Source of the DNA: a bacterium
GTDB lineage: Bacteria > 4484-113 > JAFGCY01
DNA length: 64,000 nt
Reading direction: 5' to 3'
Assembly: GCA_020849855.1 (NCBI GenBank)
Contig: JADZFO010000046.1
Location: 1 to 64,000 of the forward strand
In this document: positions 7,828-15,843 of the stretch, in pieces
Position numbering within the stretch: the stretch's first letter is position 1
Layout of the letters: the number at the start of each line of letters is the position of its first letter
Notes under the pieces: model-generated
The model's database searches: none
The model's input: the letters and a program-made list of their open reading frames with translations, nothing else
What the model was told of the DNA's origin: nothing
Position numbers and translations under genes: made by a program

Positions 7828-9144
7828 ATGTCGCAGCCGCCTGATTACTTCTCGACTGTCCGTTATGAAGGTCCGCCGCCCCGCGGGCCGCGGCGCACCC
7901 CCTGGGGCTGGATCTTTGGCCTCGGCTGCGGCCTGCCGGTGCTTGCATCCCTGGTGGCACTGGGCCTGGCCCTGCGCTCCTGCGGCCAGGTGCTCAGCGG
8001 CGAGAAGTCCTTTGGCAAGCTGATCACCGCGCCGGCAAAGGTGCATACCGGCCGCGGCCCGAAGTGGCAGAGTATCGACACGCTGCGGGCCTCGGCCCTG
8101 GATAACCTGGCGGTGGGCGATTTTGACGGCGACGGCGCGGATGAGTTCGTGCTGATGCTCAAGCCCATTCCTGGCATCGGCGAGATCCTCAGCGAGGACC
8201 CGGCCAAACACCGCATGGACGAGCCGGCGACTCTGAAGCTCTATGAGCTGGACGGCAGTGGCAAGCTGCTGCAGAACCGCTATGAGCCGCGCTATCTGGG
8301 CAAGCAGGGCTGGGACTGGGACGGCGATGGAACTGACGAGCTGGTCGCGCCGGATGACAGCGCGAGCGGAGCAAGCGTGACCGGCCTGTATGACCTGGAG
8401 CTGCAGCGAGAGAAACAGCTGCGCGGGCTGCTCTGGGCGCTGGAGAATCCCGAGCAGGCGGACTTCAACGCTGACGGCCAGCCCGAGCTGGTGCTGGACG
8501 ACACGGACAGCTATGCGCTGCAGGTCTACACCCTGCAGGGCAGGCTGCTCAAGAGCCTGCCGCGCGCCGAAGCGCAGCGCGGCTACTGCTTTGCCGACAC
8601 GGACGGCGACGGCAAGGCGGAGATTTACTTTGAAGAGGAGAAGGCCGGGGCGACCGTGATCCGCGGCGTCAGCATCAGCGGCCAGAGCCGCGAGCTGAGC
8701 GGCTGGGACCCGCTGGCCGAGCTTGGCGCGGCCTATGACCTGAACGGCGACGGTCGTGAGGAGCTGTGCTGGCAGGAGCATGCGATCTATCAGCCCCTGG
8801 GCGGCGCAACGGTGAAGCTGAAGTACCCTGAGGGCTTCTTCAAGCACATGGAGCGCTTTGGCATCGACAACAGCAAAATGGCTGAGATCAAAGCGGATGT
8901 CGGCAAGGCTGGCTGGCCCCAGGCCTGCGACCTGGACGGCGATGGCAAGCTGGAGCTTGTCTGCAGCGCGGAAGGCCGGATGAACGGATCGCTCTTTGCC
9001 TTCAACCTGCAGGGTGAATGTGTCTGGTATGAGGACCTCGGCGAGCCGGTCCGAGACATAGCTGTGGCAAAGGACGCCCAGGGCCACAGCGTGCTGATCG
9101 TGGTGGGCGAGGAGAAGCTGCTGCTTGGGCGCCTGGACGGCTGA
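7828..9144 (+). CDS. Membrane-anchored FG-GAP repeat protein
   Basis: A 438-residue protein with a Pro-rich cytoplasmic tail, one membrane segment at about 27-49 and an outer part made of FG-GAP-like repeats. Six aspartate loops are visible: DFDGDGADEF, DWDGDGTDEL, DFNADGQPEL, DTDGDGKAEI, DLNGDGREEL and DLDGDGKLEL. Such repeats form calcium-stabilised beta-propellers in surface proteins. Its last roughly 150 residues resemble the short gene at 10255-10737, pointing to local duplication. Confidence 0.72.
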   Translation: MSQPPDYFSTVRYEGPPPRGPRRTPWGWIFGLGCGLPVLASLVALGLALRSCGQVLSGEKSFGKLITAPAKVHTGRGPKWQSIDTLRASALDNLAVGDFDGDGADEFVLMLKPIPGIGEILSEDPAKHRMDEPATLKLYELDGSGKLLQNRYEPRYLGKQGWDWDGDGTDELVAPDDSASGASVTGLYDLELQREKQLRGLLWALENPEQADFNADGQPELVLDDTDSYALQVYTLQGRLLKSLPRAEAQRGYCFADTDGDGKAEIYFEEEKAGATVIRGVSISGQSRELSGWDPLAELGAAYDLNGDGREELCWQEHAIYQPLGGATVKLKYPEGFFKHMERFGIDNSKMAEIKADVGKAGWPQACDLDGDGKLELVCSAEGRMNGSLFAFNLQGECVWYEDLGEPVRDIAVAKDAQGHSVLIVVGEEKLLLGRLDG

Positions 9145-9147
9145 GTG

Positions 9148-10206
9148 TCAGGCCAGGCTCTGCGCTGCAGCAGCGGCCTGACCGCCCCTGCCAGGCTTTC
9201 GCTCCGGGGCGAGCACAAGGAAGCAAAACACCGGCACGCTGATTTCCCAGAGCAGCAGAAAAACGCGCTGCTGGACCAGCAATGCCTGGCCAGAGCCGCT
9301 GAGATCAAAGCTGATCAGAAATGAGGACGCGGCATACAGCAGTTCGAAGATGCCGAGCAGAACGATTGGATGGCACCAGACCCGCGGCAGGCCCACGGGC
9401 TGCCAGCGCCGCAGCAGGGCCGCGGCCAGCAGTGGAGCGGTAAGACCCGCCAGCAGCAGCAGGTCCGCCAGCAGCGCGTGAATCTGCAACTGTCGGAGGC
9501 TGTAATTCGTCATGACCCAGCTCATAAGAAAGGCCAGCAAAACGCTGCTGCCCTTGCGCAGCCACAGCAGCGTCCAGCTGTGGCGCATGAGCAGGGCGAA
9601 AGTGCAAAGCAGCAGGGCTGTATAGACAAAGCTGCGCAGCGGGGAGTCGACGGCGCCGAGCAGATCGCCGCCAAGTCCGCTGTGGATCAGGGAAGGCATT
9701 TGGTTGTGAATGCTAACCAGCGCATGGCTGGTCAGGCTTCCCAGCAGCGGCACGCCGACGGAGATCAGGAGCAGCGGCCAGCCCGATAGCAGAAGCATCA
9801 ACAGGAGCGGCTGTCTCAGCCGCGAATATTCAGTCTCCGGCGCCGAGCTGCGCAGGATCTCCAGCCGGCTGGCGGCAAAGGAGGCGAGGCTGATCCAGAA
9901 GCCACTGAAGAACAGGCCGGAAAGCAGGTGCAGCCCTGTCGAGATGTAAGGCCCCGCTGGATTGCCCCCAAGTCTGGCCAGCAGCCCATAGACCCCGATG
10001 TTGGTGCCAGTTTGATCAGCCGTCAGCAGCAGTGTGCAGACAAGGCTGCCGAGCAGCCAGTAAACGGAATGACGCCAGAACCAGGCGCGGATCGGCGCGC
10101 CCAGCGCCGAGCGCAGCGCGGCATAGTCGTCACGGAATTCATCCAGCCAGGAGCGCAGTTTGCCAGAGCTTAGTTTTCGCGGGCATCTTGCAGCTTCACT
10201 ATTCAT
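9148..10206 (-). CDS. Polytopic membrane protein of unknown function
   Basis: A 352-residue protein with about eight hydrophobic segments after a charged N-terminal region. The SLASFAASRL segment followed by a WPLL membrane helix resembles SLAQMASRRL and WPAL in the membrane protein at the right edge of the window (62903-64000), suggesting two members of one family. No transport or enzyme motif is recognised. It converges with the FG-GAP gene, ending three bases after it. Confidence 0.55.
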   Translation of the reverse strand: MNSEAARCPRKLSSGKLRSWLDEFRDDYAALRSALGAPIRAWFWRHSVYWLLGSLVCTLLLTADQTGTNIGVYGLLARLGGNPAGPYISTGLHLLSGLFFSGFWISLASFAASRLEILRSSAPETEYSRLRQPLLLMLLLSGWPLLLISVGVPLLGSLTSHALVSIHNQMPSLIHSGLGGDLLGAVDSPLRSFVYTALLLCTFALLMRHSWTLLWLRKGSSVLLAFLMSWVMTNYSLRQLQIHALLADLLLLAGLTAPLLAAALLRRWQPVGLPRVWCHPIVLLGIFELLYAASSFLISFDLSGSGQALLVQQRVFLLLWEISVPVFCFLVLAPERKPGRGGQAAAAAQSLA

Positions 10207-10254
10207 AGCGGGATTCTACAGTCCACCGCTCTGATCTGCACGCTGCTTCAGATA

Positions 10255-10737
10255 ATGCTCCGCACACTCTGCACGTTCTGCACTAAGTCGGCAAGCTGCG
10301 CGCACGACATAGTGCTGGCGGCGGCGGATCAGCAGGATGAGCGGCTCAGCGGGCTGTGGGACGCTGACGGATTTGTCAGCTCAGTTATCGATGTCGACGG
10401 CGACAGGCACGGCGAGCTCTTTGCCGCCGAGCTGGGGTTCATCTACCCGGTCAACGGCAAGCTGACGCAGTTCACTTACCCGGCCGGCTATGAGCGCGAT
10501 TCCACCGCAAGGCTGGTGTTTGCCCAGGACATCGACGGCGACGTCAAGGATGAGTTTGTCACCGGTGGCAGCAACTTCGTGATGGGCAGCTCGGTCTTCG
10601 CCTTCGACAGCGCCGGGCAGTGTGTGTACTACGAAGAGCTGGGCGGCAACATTGAAAGCATGGGCCAGATCACCGATGACAAGGGCGTCCGCCACATCGT
10701 GGTCCTTACCGACCGGAAACTGCTGATCTATCCCTAG
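10255..10737 (+). CDS. Truncated FG-GAP protein, partial paralog of the 7828-9144 gene
   Basis: A 160-residue reading frame that aligns with the C-terminal third of the FG-GAP protein encoded at 7828-9144. DIDGDVKDEF, SSVFAFDSAGQCVYYEEL and VVLTDRKLLIYP pair with DLDGDGKLEL, GSLFAFNLQGECVWYEDL and IVVGEEKLLLG. It lacks the membrane segment and upstream repeats, and no ribosome binding site is evident. It is most simply a gene remnant left by duplication, though a short expressed protein is not excluded. Confidence 0.5.
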   Translation: MLRTLCTFCTKSASCAHDIVLAAADQQDERLSGLWDADGFVSSVIDVDGDRHGELFAAELGFIYPVNGKLTQFTYPAGYERDSTARLVFAQDIDGDVKDEFVTGGSNFVMGSSVFAFDSAGQCVYYEELGGNIESMGQITDDKGVRHIVVLTDRKLLIYP

Positions 10738-10788
10738 GTCGAGCACTGCGCTGTCGTTCGTGGGGCCAGCATCAAGCAGCGGAAGCCC

Positions 10789-11472
10789 TCAGGGCTCACG
10801 CACGAGCTTGAGGTCATAGACTGCCAGAGCTTCTTCGACGCTTTGCACACGGTCGGGTAGGACTGTTCCCGGTGGGTTGCGGCTGTCACCATAGCCATCC
10901 AGCAACATCGCCACGGGTTGTTCCAATCCAGGTCCGATCAGCAGCGCGTCCTGCCGCAGGCGCCTGCCGCCCCACAGAAAGAGCGCATAACCATAGACAT
11001 CTTCCACAACTGTTCCATCCGGCAGGGTAGCGCTGCCCCTGAGCGGCAGGTAACTGATCTCGCCCGCCGCTGGCTGATTGACCGTAACGTCCCGCACAGC
11101 GCGCTTCGTGTGCCAGTTTCGAGGGGGCCGAGATAAGAAGACTTCTTTCCAGTTCGAGTTGTCCTTGTCTGAGCGTTCAGCAAGGTTTGAGTCCCAACTT
11201 AGCTCCGCCAGACTCCTGGGATAGTGCTCAAGAATGACGGTACCTTTGTGCGGCTGCGAAATGGCCCAGATTTCCAGCCTCAGTTGCAGGGTGTGCAGAT
11301 ATTCCTTGGAGTCTCTGCGCTGATAGCGTTCAAGTTCAGCCGGATAGCAGAGCAGCAGAGCCAGCACGGAGAGGACCAGCCCAGTAGCCCAGAGAATCCG
11401 CAGCCGTGCCCTTCTGCCAGGGGCTGCCGGATGATCTGATTGAGAGCCGATACTTTGCTCAGCCTTATCCAT
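10789..11472 (-). CDS. Single-pass membrane protein of unknown function
   Basis: A 227-residue protein with one hydrophobic segment near residues 24-44 and a soluble C-terminal part. A short N-terminus, one helix, then LQLRLEIWAIS and YPRSLAEL faintly recalls pseudopilin-like proteins, but the prepilin cleavage motif is absent, so no function is assigned. Codon use looks less GC-biased than in the gcv genes nearby. Confidence 0.5.
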   Translation of the reverse strand: MDKAEQSIGSQSDHPAAPGRRARLRILWATGLVLSVLALLLCYPAELERYQRRDSKEYLHTLQLRLEIWAISQPHKGTVILEHYPRSLAELSWDSNLAERSDKDNSNWKEVFLSRPPRNWHTKRAVRDVTVNQPAAGEISYLPLRGSATLPDGTVVEDVYGYALFLWGGRRLRQDALLIGPGLEQPVAMLLDGYGDSRNPPGTVLPDRVQSVEEALAVYDLKLVREP

Positions 11473-11582
11473 ATGTCAGATTATGCGTTATACGCAAGCT
11501 GAGGTTAGCACGCTTAGAGGAATCCACCCCGCGATTCTCTGCGCCTCAGCGCTTGGCGAAACTCTGCCCAAAGGTGAGCGCA

Positions 11583-11810
11583 TCATGCCTTGAGCGCAGC
11601 GATGAACTCTTCCACTGTCGACTGGCTTTTGCGGATCAGGCTTCTCAGCGTTCCCGGCGCGAGCAGCGCATGATCCGGGATTGAAAGGTGCAGAAAGTAT
11701 GTTGGCTTGTACATGACATGATGTCCAGTGCGTTTGCGGTCATAAATCCAGCCAAGGCGTTCGAAGGCAATGATCGCCTCACGCGCGGAGACTGGCGGAA
11801 GCGGCGGCAT
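11583..11810 (-). CDS. hicA: HicA-family mRNA interferase toxin
   Basis: A protein of 75 residues with the double-stranded RNA-binding-like HicA fold: VSAREAIIAFERLGWIYDR, then GHHVMYKP and LSIPDH. The first His of GHHV corresponds to the catalytic residue of HicA ribonucleases. The upstream open frame to 11870 has non-coding character, and the ATG at 11810 overlaps the hicB stop as TGATG. Longer than the shortest HicA proteins but within the usual range. Confidence 0.85.
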   Translation of the reverse strand: MPPLPPVSAREAIIAFERLGWIYDRKRTGHHVMYKPTYFLHLSIPDHALLAPGTLRSLIRKSQSTVEEFIAALKA

Positions 11811-12034
11811 CAGCCGACAGGCTCCAGCTCCGGCATGTCGATTTCCAGGGGCTCTGCAGGCAAGGGCCAACCCTGCTCCCTGCGGAACTCGATGATCGCC
11901 CGAATGGCATCCTTGATGTTGACCAGCGCTTCTTCACGGCTTATCCCTTGCGAGACACAGCCGGGTAGCTGCGGACACTCGGCTACAAAGAAGTCGCTTT
12001 CCGGGTCGCGTTCAATGGTGACCAGAAACTTCAT
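11810..12034 (-). CDS. hicB: HicB-family antitoxin (short form)
   Basis: A 74-residue protein with the partial RNase H-like HicB domain: FFVAECPQLPGCVSQGISRE followed by EALVNIKDAIRAIIE. It lacks the C-terminal helix-turn-helix or ribbon-helix-helix domain found in longer HicB proteins, so autorepression would need another mechanism. It lies directly upstream of hicA with a one-base overlap, the antitoxin-first order found in many hicBA pairs. Confidence 0.87.
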   Translation of the reverse strand: MKFLVTIERDPESDFFVAECPQLPGCVSQGISREEALVNIKDAIRAIIEFRREQGWPLPAEPLEIDMPELEPVG

Positions 12035-12147
12035 ACGAGGGAATTGTACCGTTCCGACCTCTAACTGCGCGCATTGAGAGGCCGAAGGAGGGCAACGATC
12101 TCCCCCGCGCAGAGATGCCCAGCCAAACCCGACGTTACGGAAAGAAT

Positions 12148-12163
12148 GCCGGCTGAAGCCGGC
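12148..12163. repeat. GCCGGC-type palindrome in the gap between gcvPB and hicB
   Basis: GCCGGCTGAAGCCGGC forms a 6-bp stem with a short loop and is followed by GCTCCGAAGATGCGG. The GCTCC-GAAGAT pairing of motifs also occurs in the 97-bp repeats near 900-1116, so this may be a degenerate member of the same dispersed family. Confidence 0.45.
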
Positions 12164-12225
12164 GCTCCGAAGATGCGGCCAGGGTGGCTGCGCTCCAATT
12201 GAAGACAGGCAGACGCCGCGCGCCC

Positions 12226-13782
12226 CTATACGGCGGCTTCGGTGCTCTTTGCGGCCTGCTCCGGGGTCCAGCGGACGTTCAGGTTGCGCGCGGCGCCGGC
12301 CTCGTCGATATGCTTCACCTGCAGGTTCGGCAGGCGGCGGATCTCCTCCGCGCCCTCCGCTGTCTTCGCCTTCTCCGCGATCTCCAGCAGCACGCGGCAG
12401 AAGGCCTCGATGGTCTCGGGGCTTTCGGTCTCGGTCGGCTCGATCATCAAGGCCTCTTCCACGATCAGCGGGAAGTAGGTCGTCGGCGCGTGGTAGCCGG
12501 CGTTAAGCAGGGCCTTGGCGATGTCCAGCGCGCGGATGCCGCTGGCCGACTTCTGGCGGCTGGCGCTTGCCACCAGCTCATGCATGCAGGGCCGGTCGGC
12601 ATAAGGAATGTCATAGGCATCCTTCAGCCGCGCCTGGATGTAGTTGGCGTTGAGGATGGCGTACTCACTGATGCGGCGCAGGCCCTCCGGCCCGTGCAGC
12701 AGGATATAGACCCAGGCGCGCAGGATCAGCAGGAACTGGCCGCAGCCCAGCTTGAGGCGGCCGATGCTCTGCTCCGGCGTGACATAGCGGTAAGAGCCCT
12801 CCGCCGTCTTCTCCACCAGCGGGGCCGGCAGGAAGGGCGCGAGGTGCTTCTTCACGCCGATGGGGCCGACGCCGGGGCCGCCGCCGCCATGCGGCGTGCT
12901 GAAGGTCTTGTGCGTGTTGATATGCAGCAGGTCGAAGCCCATGTCGCCGGGGCGCGCCATGCCGACCAGCGCGTTGAGGTTGGCGCCGTCGTAATACAGC
13001 AGCGCGCCGATCTCATGCAGGCGCCTGGCCACCGGCAGGATGTTCTCCTCGAAGGTGCCCAGCGTTGAGGGGTTGGTCAGCATGATGCCGGCAATCTTGT
13101 CCTCGCCGTAGAGCTGGATCGCAGCTTCCAGCAGCTCAAGGGTCATGATGCCGCCGTGCTCGCGGACCTTGATTTCGCCGACCTCAAAGCCGGCCAGGTG
13201 CGCACTTGCCGGGTTGGTGCCGTGCGCGCTGTCGGGCACCAGCATGACATTGCGCTGATGCTCGCCGCGGGATTCGAAATAGCGCTTGAAGATCAGCATG
13301 CCGGCGAACTCGCCCTGGCTGCCCGCGGCCGGGTGCATGGACACCACATCCATGCCGGAGACATCAGCCAGCCATTCCTGCACATCGTGCAGCACGCGCA
13401 GCATGCCGGGCAGGGTGTCCTCGGGCTGGTAGGGGTGCACGGCGGCGAGGTGGTAGTTGTAGGCCACCGCCTCGTTGATCTTGGGGTTGTACTTCATCGT
13501 GCAGGAGCCCAGGGGATAGAAGCCGGTGTCGATGCCGAACTGCTTGCGGGACAGGCCGATGTAGTGGCGCACCACTTCCAGCTCCTGCAGCTCGGGCAGC
13601 GGCAGCTCGCTGCTGCGGGCCAGGGCGGCGGGGATGCGCGCCGCGCCAATCTGCGGCGCGGCAGAGCCGCTGTGGCCGCCGATGGGGTTGACCTGCGCGC
13701 CGACGCGGCCGGCGCGGCCCTTTTCGAAGATCAGGGTCGGCTCTTCGTGGACGGTGATTTCAATGCCGGGTGTCTTGCTCAC
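12226..13782 (-). CDS. gcvPB: Glycine dehydrogenase (decarboxylating) subunit 2, GcvPB
   Basis: The C-terminal half of the split P-protein, 518 residues. It carries the pyridoxal phosphate site: the lysine in NTHKTFSTPHGGGGPG (K292) forms the Schiff base. YPLGSCTMKYNPK near residue 89 and DSAHGTNPASA near 184 are further family signatures. With GcvPA it decarboxylates glycine and passes the aminomethyl group to the lipoyl arm of GcvH. Its ATG overlaps the gcvPA stop by four bases. Confidence 0.97.
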   Translation of the reverse strand: MSKTPGIEITVHEEPTLIFEKGRAGRVGAQVNPIGGHSGSAAPQIGAARIPAALARSSELPLPELQELEVVRHYIGLSRKQFGIDTGFYPLGSCTMKYNPKINEAVAYNYHLAAVHPYQPEDTLPGMLRVLHDVQEWLADVSGMDVVSMHPAAGSQGEFAGMLIFKRYFESRGEHQRNVMLVPDSAHGTNPASAHLAGFEVGEIKVREHGGIMTLELLEAAIQLYGEDKIAGIMLTNPSTLGTFEENILPVARRLHEIGALLYYDGANLNALVGMARPGDMGFDLLHINTHKTFSTPHGGGGPGVGPIGVKKHLAPFLPAPLVEKTAEGSYRYVTPEQSIGRLKLGCGQFLLILRAWVYILLHGPEGLRRISEYAILNANYIQARLKDAYDIPYADRPCMHELVASASRQKSASGIRALDIAKALLNAGYHAPTTYFPLIVEEALMIEPTETESPETIEAFCRVLLEIAEKAKTAEGAEEIRRLPNLQVKHIDEAGAARNLNVRWTPEQAAKSTEAAV

Positions 13783-15200
13783 TTCAGTGCTCCCTCGCAG
13801 AGGCCGACCAGGGCCTTGATGTCGCGCTCGGTATGGACTTCGGTAAAGGCGAAGGTCAGGCAGTCGCCAAGCTGGGCGTCGGCGGCCGAGCTGCCGCCCA
13901 CGCGCGGCGCGGCAATGCGGTGGCGCGGAGCCAGGCCCGGCAGCATGTGCATGCTCAGGCCCTTCTCAAAGATCTGGGTCGCCTTGCCGGCCGGGAAGCG
14001 CAGGGTGAACTCATTGAAGATGGCGCGGCCGGGATAGTAGTCCTCTGCCCCGGGCAGGGCCAGCAGGGCCTCGCGGGCGGCCACGGCATTACTGTGGCTG
14101 AGCTCGGCGTTCTGCATGAAGCCCTGCCTGCCGATGGCGCCCATGTAGAACACTGCGCGCAGCGCCAGCAGGGTCTGGTTGGTGCAGATGTTGGACGTCG
14201 CCTTCTCGCGGCGGATGTGCTGCTCGCGGGCCTGCAGGGTCATGACGAAGGCCTCGCCGGGGGCGAAGGAGCCGTCCTCCTGACGCCGCTCGCAGGAAGC
14301 GCGGCCGATCAGGCGGCCCGGCAGCACGCGGACATACTTCTCGGTGCAGGCCAGGTAGCCACAGACGGGGCCGCCATATGCCATGTAGTTGCCCAGGCAC
14401 TGGGCTTCGCCGCAGACGATGTCGGCGCCCAGCTCGCCGGGGCTCTTCACCAGGCCGGCGGCGTAAGGATAGAAGCTGACGACCGCGGTGGCGCCGTGGC
14501 TGTGAACCAGCGCGATCAGGCTCTCCAGCTCCTCCTCTAGATAGCCCAGGTAGTCGGGGTACTGGAAGACCACCGCGGCGGTGTTCTCATCCAGCAGGGC
14601 TTCCAGGCCGGCGCGGTCGACGCGCCCGGAGCTGTCCGCCGGCAGGTTCAGCAGCTCCATCTCCATGCCGAGGTTGTAGGTGGCCAGAATCTCCACCGCC
14701 TCGGGGTTCAGATAGGGTGCCAGCAGGACCTTCTTCTTCTTGTCCTTGTGGTGGTACTTGGCCATCACCACCGCGTCGGCCAGGGTGGTGCCGCCGTCGT
14801 AGCCCGAGGCGTTGCAGACCTCCATGCCGGTGAGCATGCAGATATAGCTCTGCCACTCATAGATGCACTGCAACAGGCCCTGGGAGACTTCCGGCTGGTA
14901 GGGGGTGTAGGCCGTGTACCACTCGCCGCGGCGGGCCAGTTCGTCCACCACTGCCGGGACATGGTGCGGGTAGAAGCCCTGCCCGGCATAGACCCGGTTC
15001 ATCGGGATGAACTGGTTCTGGCTGATCAGCGAGGAGACCAGGCGCATGATGGCGACTTCGCCATGCGCCGGCGGCACATTCAGCGGCCGGTCGAGGATCA
15101 GCTCGCGGGGGATCGGTGACAGCAGCTCTTCGAAACTGGCGACACCGATGGTCTCCAGCATCGCCTGACGCTGCTGCGGTGTATGAGGGACATAGGGCAT
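13779..15200 (-). CDS. gcvPA: Glycine dehydrogenase (decarboxylating) subunit 1, GcvPA
   Basis: A 473-residue N-terminal half of the split P-protein. It begins MPYVPHTPQQRQAMLETIGV, and AYTPYQPEVSQGLLQ, NASGYDGGTTLADA, YGGPVCGYLA and TSNICTNQTLLA are typical of GcvPA. The pyridoxal lysine is in the partner GcvPB, as expected. It sits between gcvH upstream and gcvPB downstream. The split two-gene form occurs in many bacteria and archaea other than enterobacteria. Confidence 0.97.
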   Translation of the reverse strand: MPYVPHTPQQRQAMLETIGVASFEELLSPIPRELILDRPLNVPPAHGEVAIMRLVSSLISQNQFIPMNRVYAGQGFYPHHVPAVVDELARRGEWYTAYTPYQPEVSQGLLQCIYEWQSYICMLTGMEVCNASGYDGGTTLADAVVMAKYHHKDKKKKVLLAPYLNPEAVEILATYNLGMEMELLNLPADSSGRVDRAGLEALLDENTAAVVFQYPDYLGYLEEELESLIALVHSHGATAVVSFYPYAAGLVKSPGELGADIVCGEAQCLGNYMAYGGPVCGYLACTEKYVRVLPGRLIGRASCERRQEDGSFAPGEAFVMTLQAREQHIRREKATSNICTNQTLLALRAVFYMGAIGRQGFMQNAELSHSNAVAAREALLALPGAEDYYPGRAIFNEFTLRFPAGKATQIFEKGLSMHMLPGLAPRHRIAAPRVGGSSAADAQLGDCLTFAFTEVHTERDIKALVGLCEGALK

Positions 15201-15255
15201 CTGATGGCTCCCGAGACCCGGCGGGCACCTGCCTGACCGGGCTGTTTCATGTCAA

Positions 15256-15276
15256 AGGGCGAGGAAACCCCGCCCT
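15256..15276 (-). terminator. Hairpin between gcvH and gcvPA, possible attenuator
   Basis: On the minus strand AGGGCGGGG and a complementary CCTCGCCCT arm form a 9-bp stem with one mismatch, followed by TTGAC. It lies in the 180-base gap between gcvH and gcvPA and could reduce read-through. The T-run is poor, so this is tentative. I looked for a glycine riboswitch core here and did not see one. Confidence 0.25.
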
Positions 15277-15380
15277 GTGTTGTTCTGTCGTATGCATCTA
15301 CCCTGAGCGCCCGGCCTTTTATCTAGGCCCGCGCACGGCATCGGGAAGGCCTGCAGCCTGGCGGGAAGGCCCCGCCCGGG

Positions 15381-15749
15381 CTACTTCTCCAGCGCGTAGT
15401 AGGCGCTCTGGTCCAGCAGGCTCTCGAAGTCGGCCGGGTTGTCCAGCTCGACGGAGAGCAGCCAGCCCTCGCCCATCGCGTCCTTGTTCACCAGCTCCGG
15501 GCTGTCTTCCAGGCGGGTGTTGAAGCCGGTGATCTTCAGCGGCACCGGGGCATAAACCTCGGCCACCGCCTTGACGGACTCGACGGTGCAGCAGGACTTG
15601 CCGGCGGCCACGCTGGCGCCGACCTCCGGCGCCTCCACGAAGGTGATGTCGCCGAGCTGGTTCTGGGCATGGTCGGTGATGCCCAGGTAGAAGGCCGCGC
15701 CATCTCGGCGCAGGTATTCGTGCGTCTTGGTGTAGCGGATATCTGCCAC
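15381..15749 (-). CDS. gcvH: Glycine cleavage system H protein
   Basis: The lipoyl carrier of the glycine cleavage complex, 122 residues. The hallmark THEYLRRDG, FYLGITDHAQNQLGDITFVE and the lipoylation site in TVESVKAVAEVYAP (K60) are all present. The start is the GTG at 15749, preceded by GGAGAGGAT; the more upstream ATG at 15785 adds 12 residues that do not fit the family. gcvPA and gcvPB follow on the same strand; no gcvT is seen in the window. Confidence 0.95.
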   Translation of the reverse strand: MADIRYTKTHEYLRRDGAAFYLGITDHAQNQLGDITFVEAPEVGASVAAGKSCCTVESVKAVAEVYAPVPLKITGFNTRLEDSPELVNKDAMGEGWLLSVELDNPADFESLLDQSAYYALEK

Positions 15750-15843
15750 GGATCCTCTCCTGGAAAAGCTCGCCCCGGCGGGCATCCGCCCGCGCGCAGT
15801 GGCGCTGCAAGTTTACTACTTGCCGCAGGCAGAAGGAACAGTA

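Noticed and set aside
10255-10737. Independent full-length gene
   Set aside because: It matches only the C-terminal part of a neighbouring protein and lacks an export signal and ribosome binding site; kept as a likely remnant.
15201-15380. Glycine riboswitch between gcvH and gcvPA
   Set aside because: The conserved riboswitch core words and tandem aptamer layout are not visible; only simple hairpins are present.
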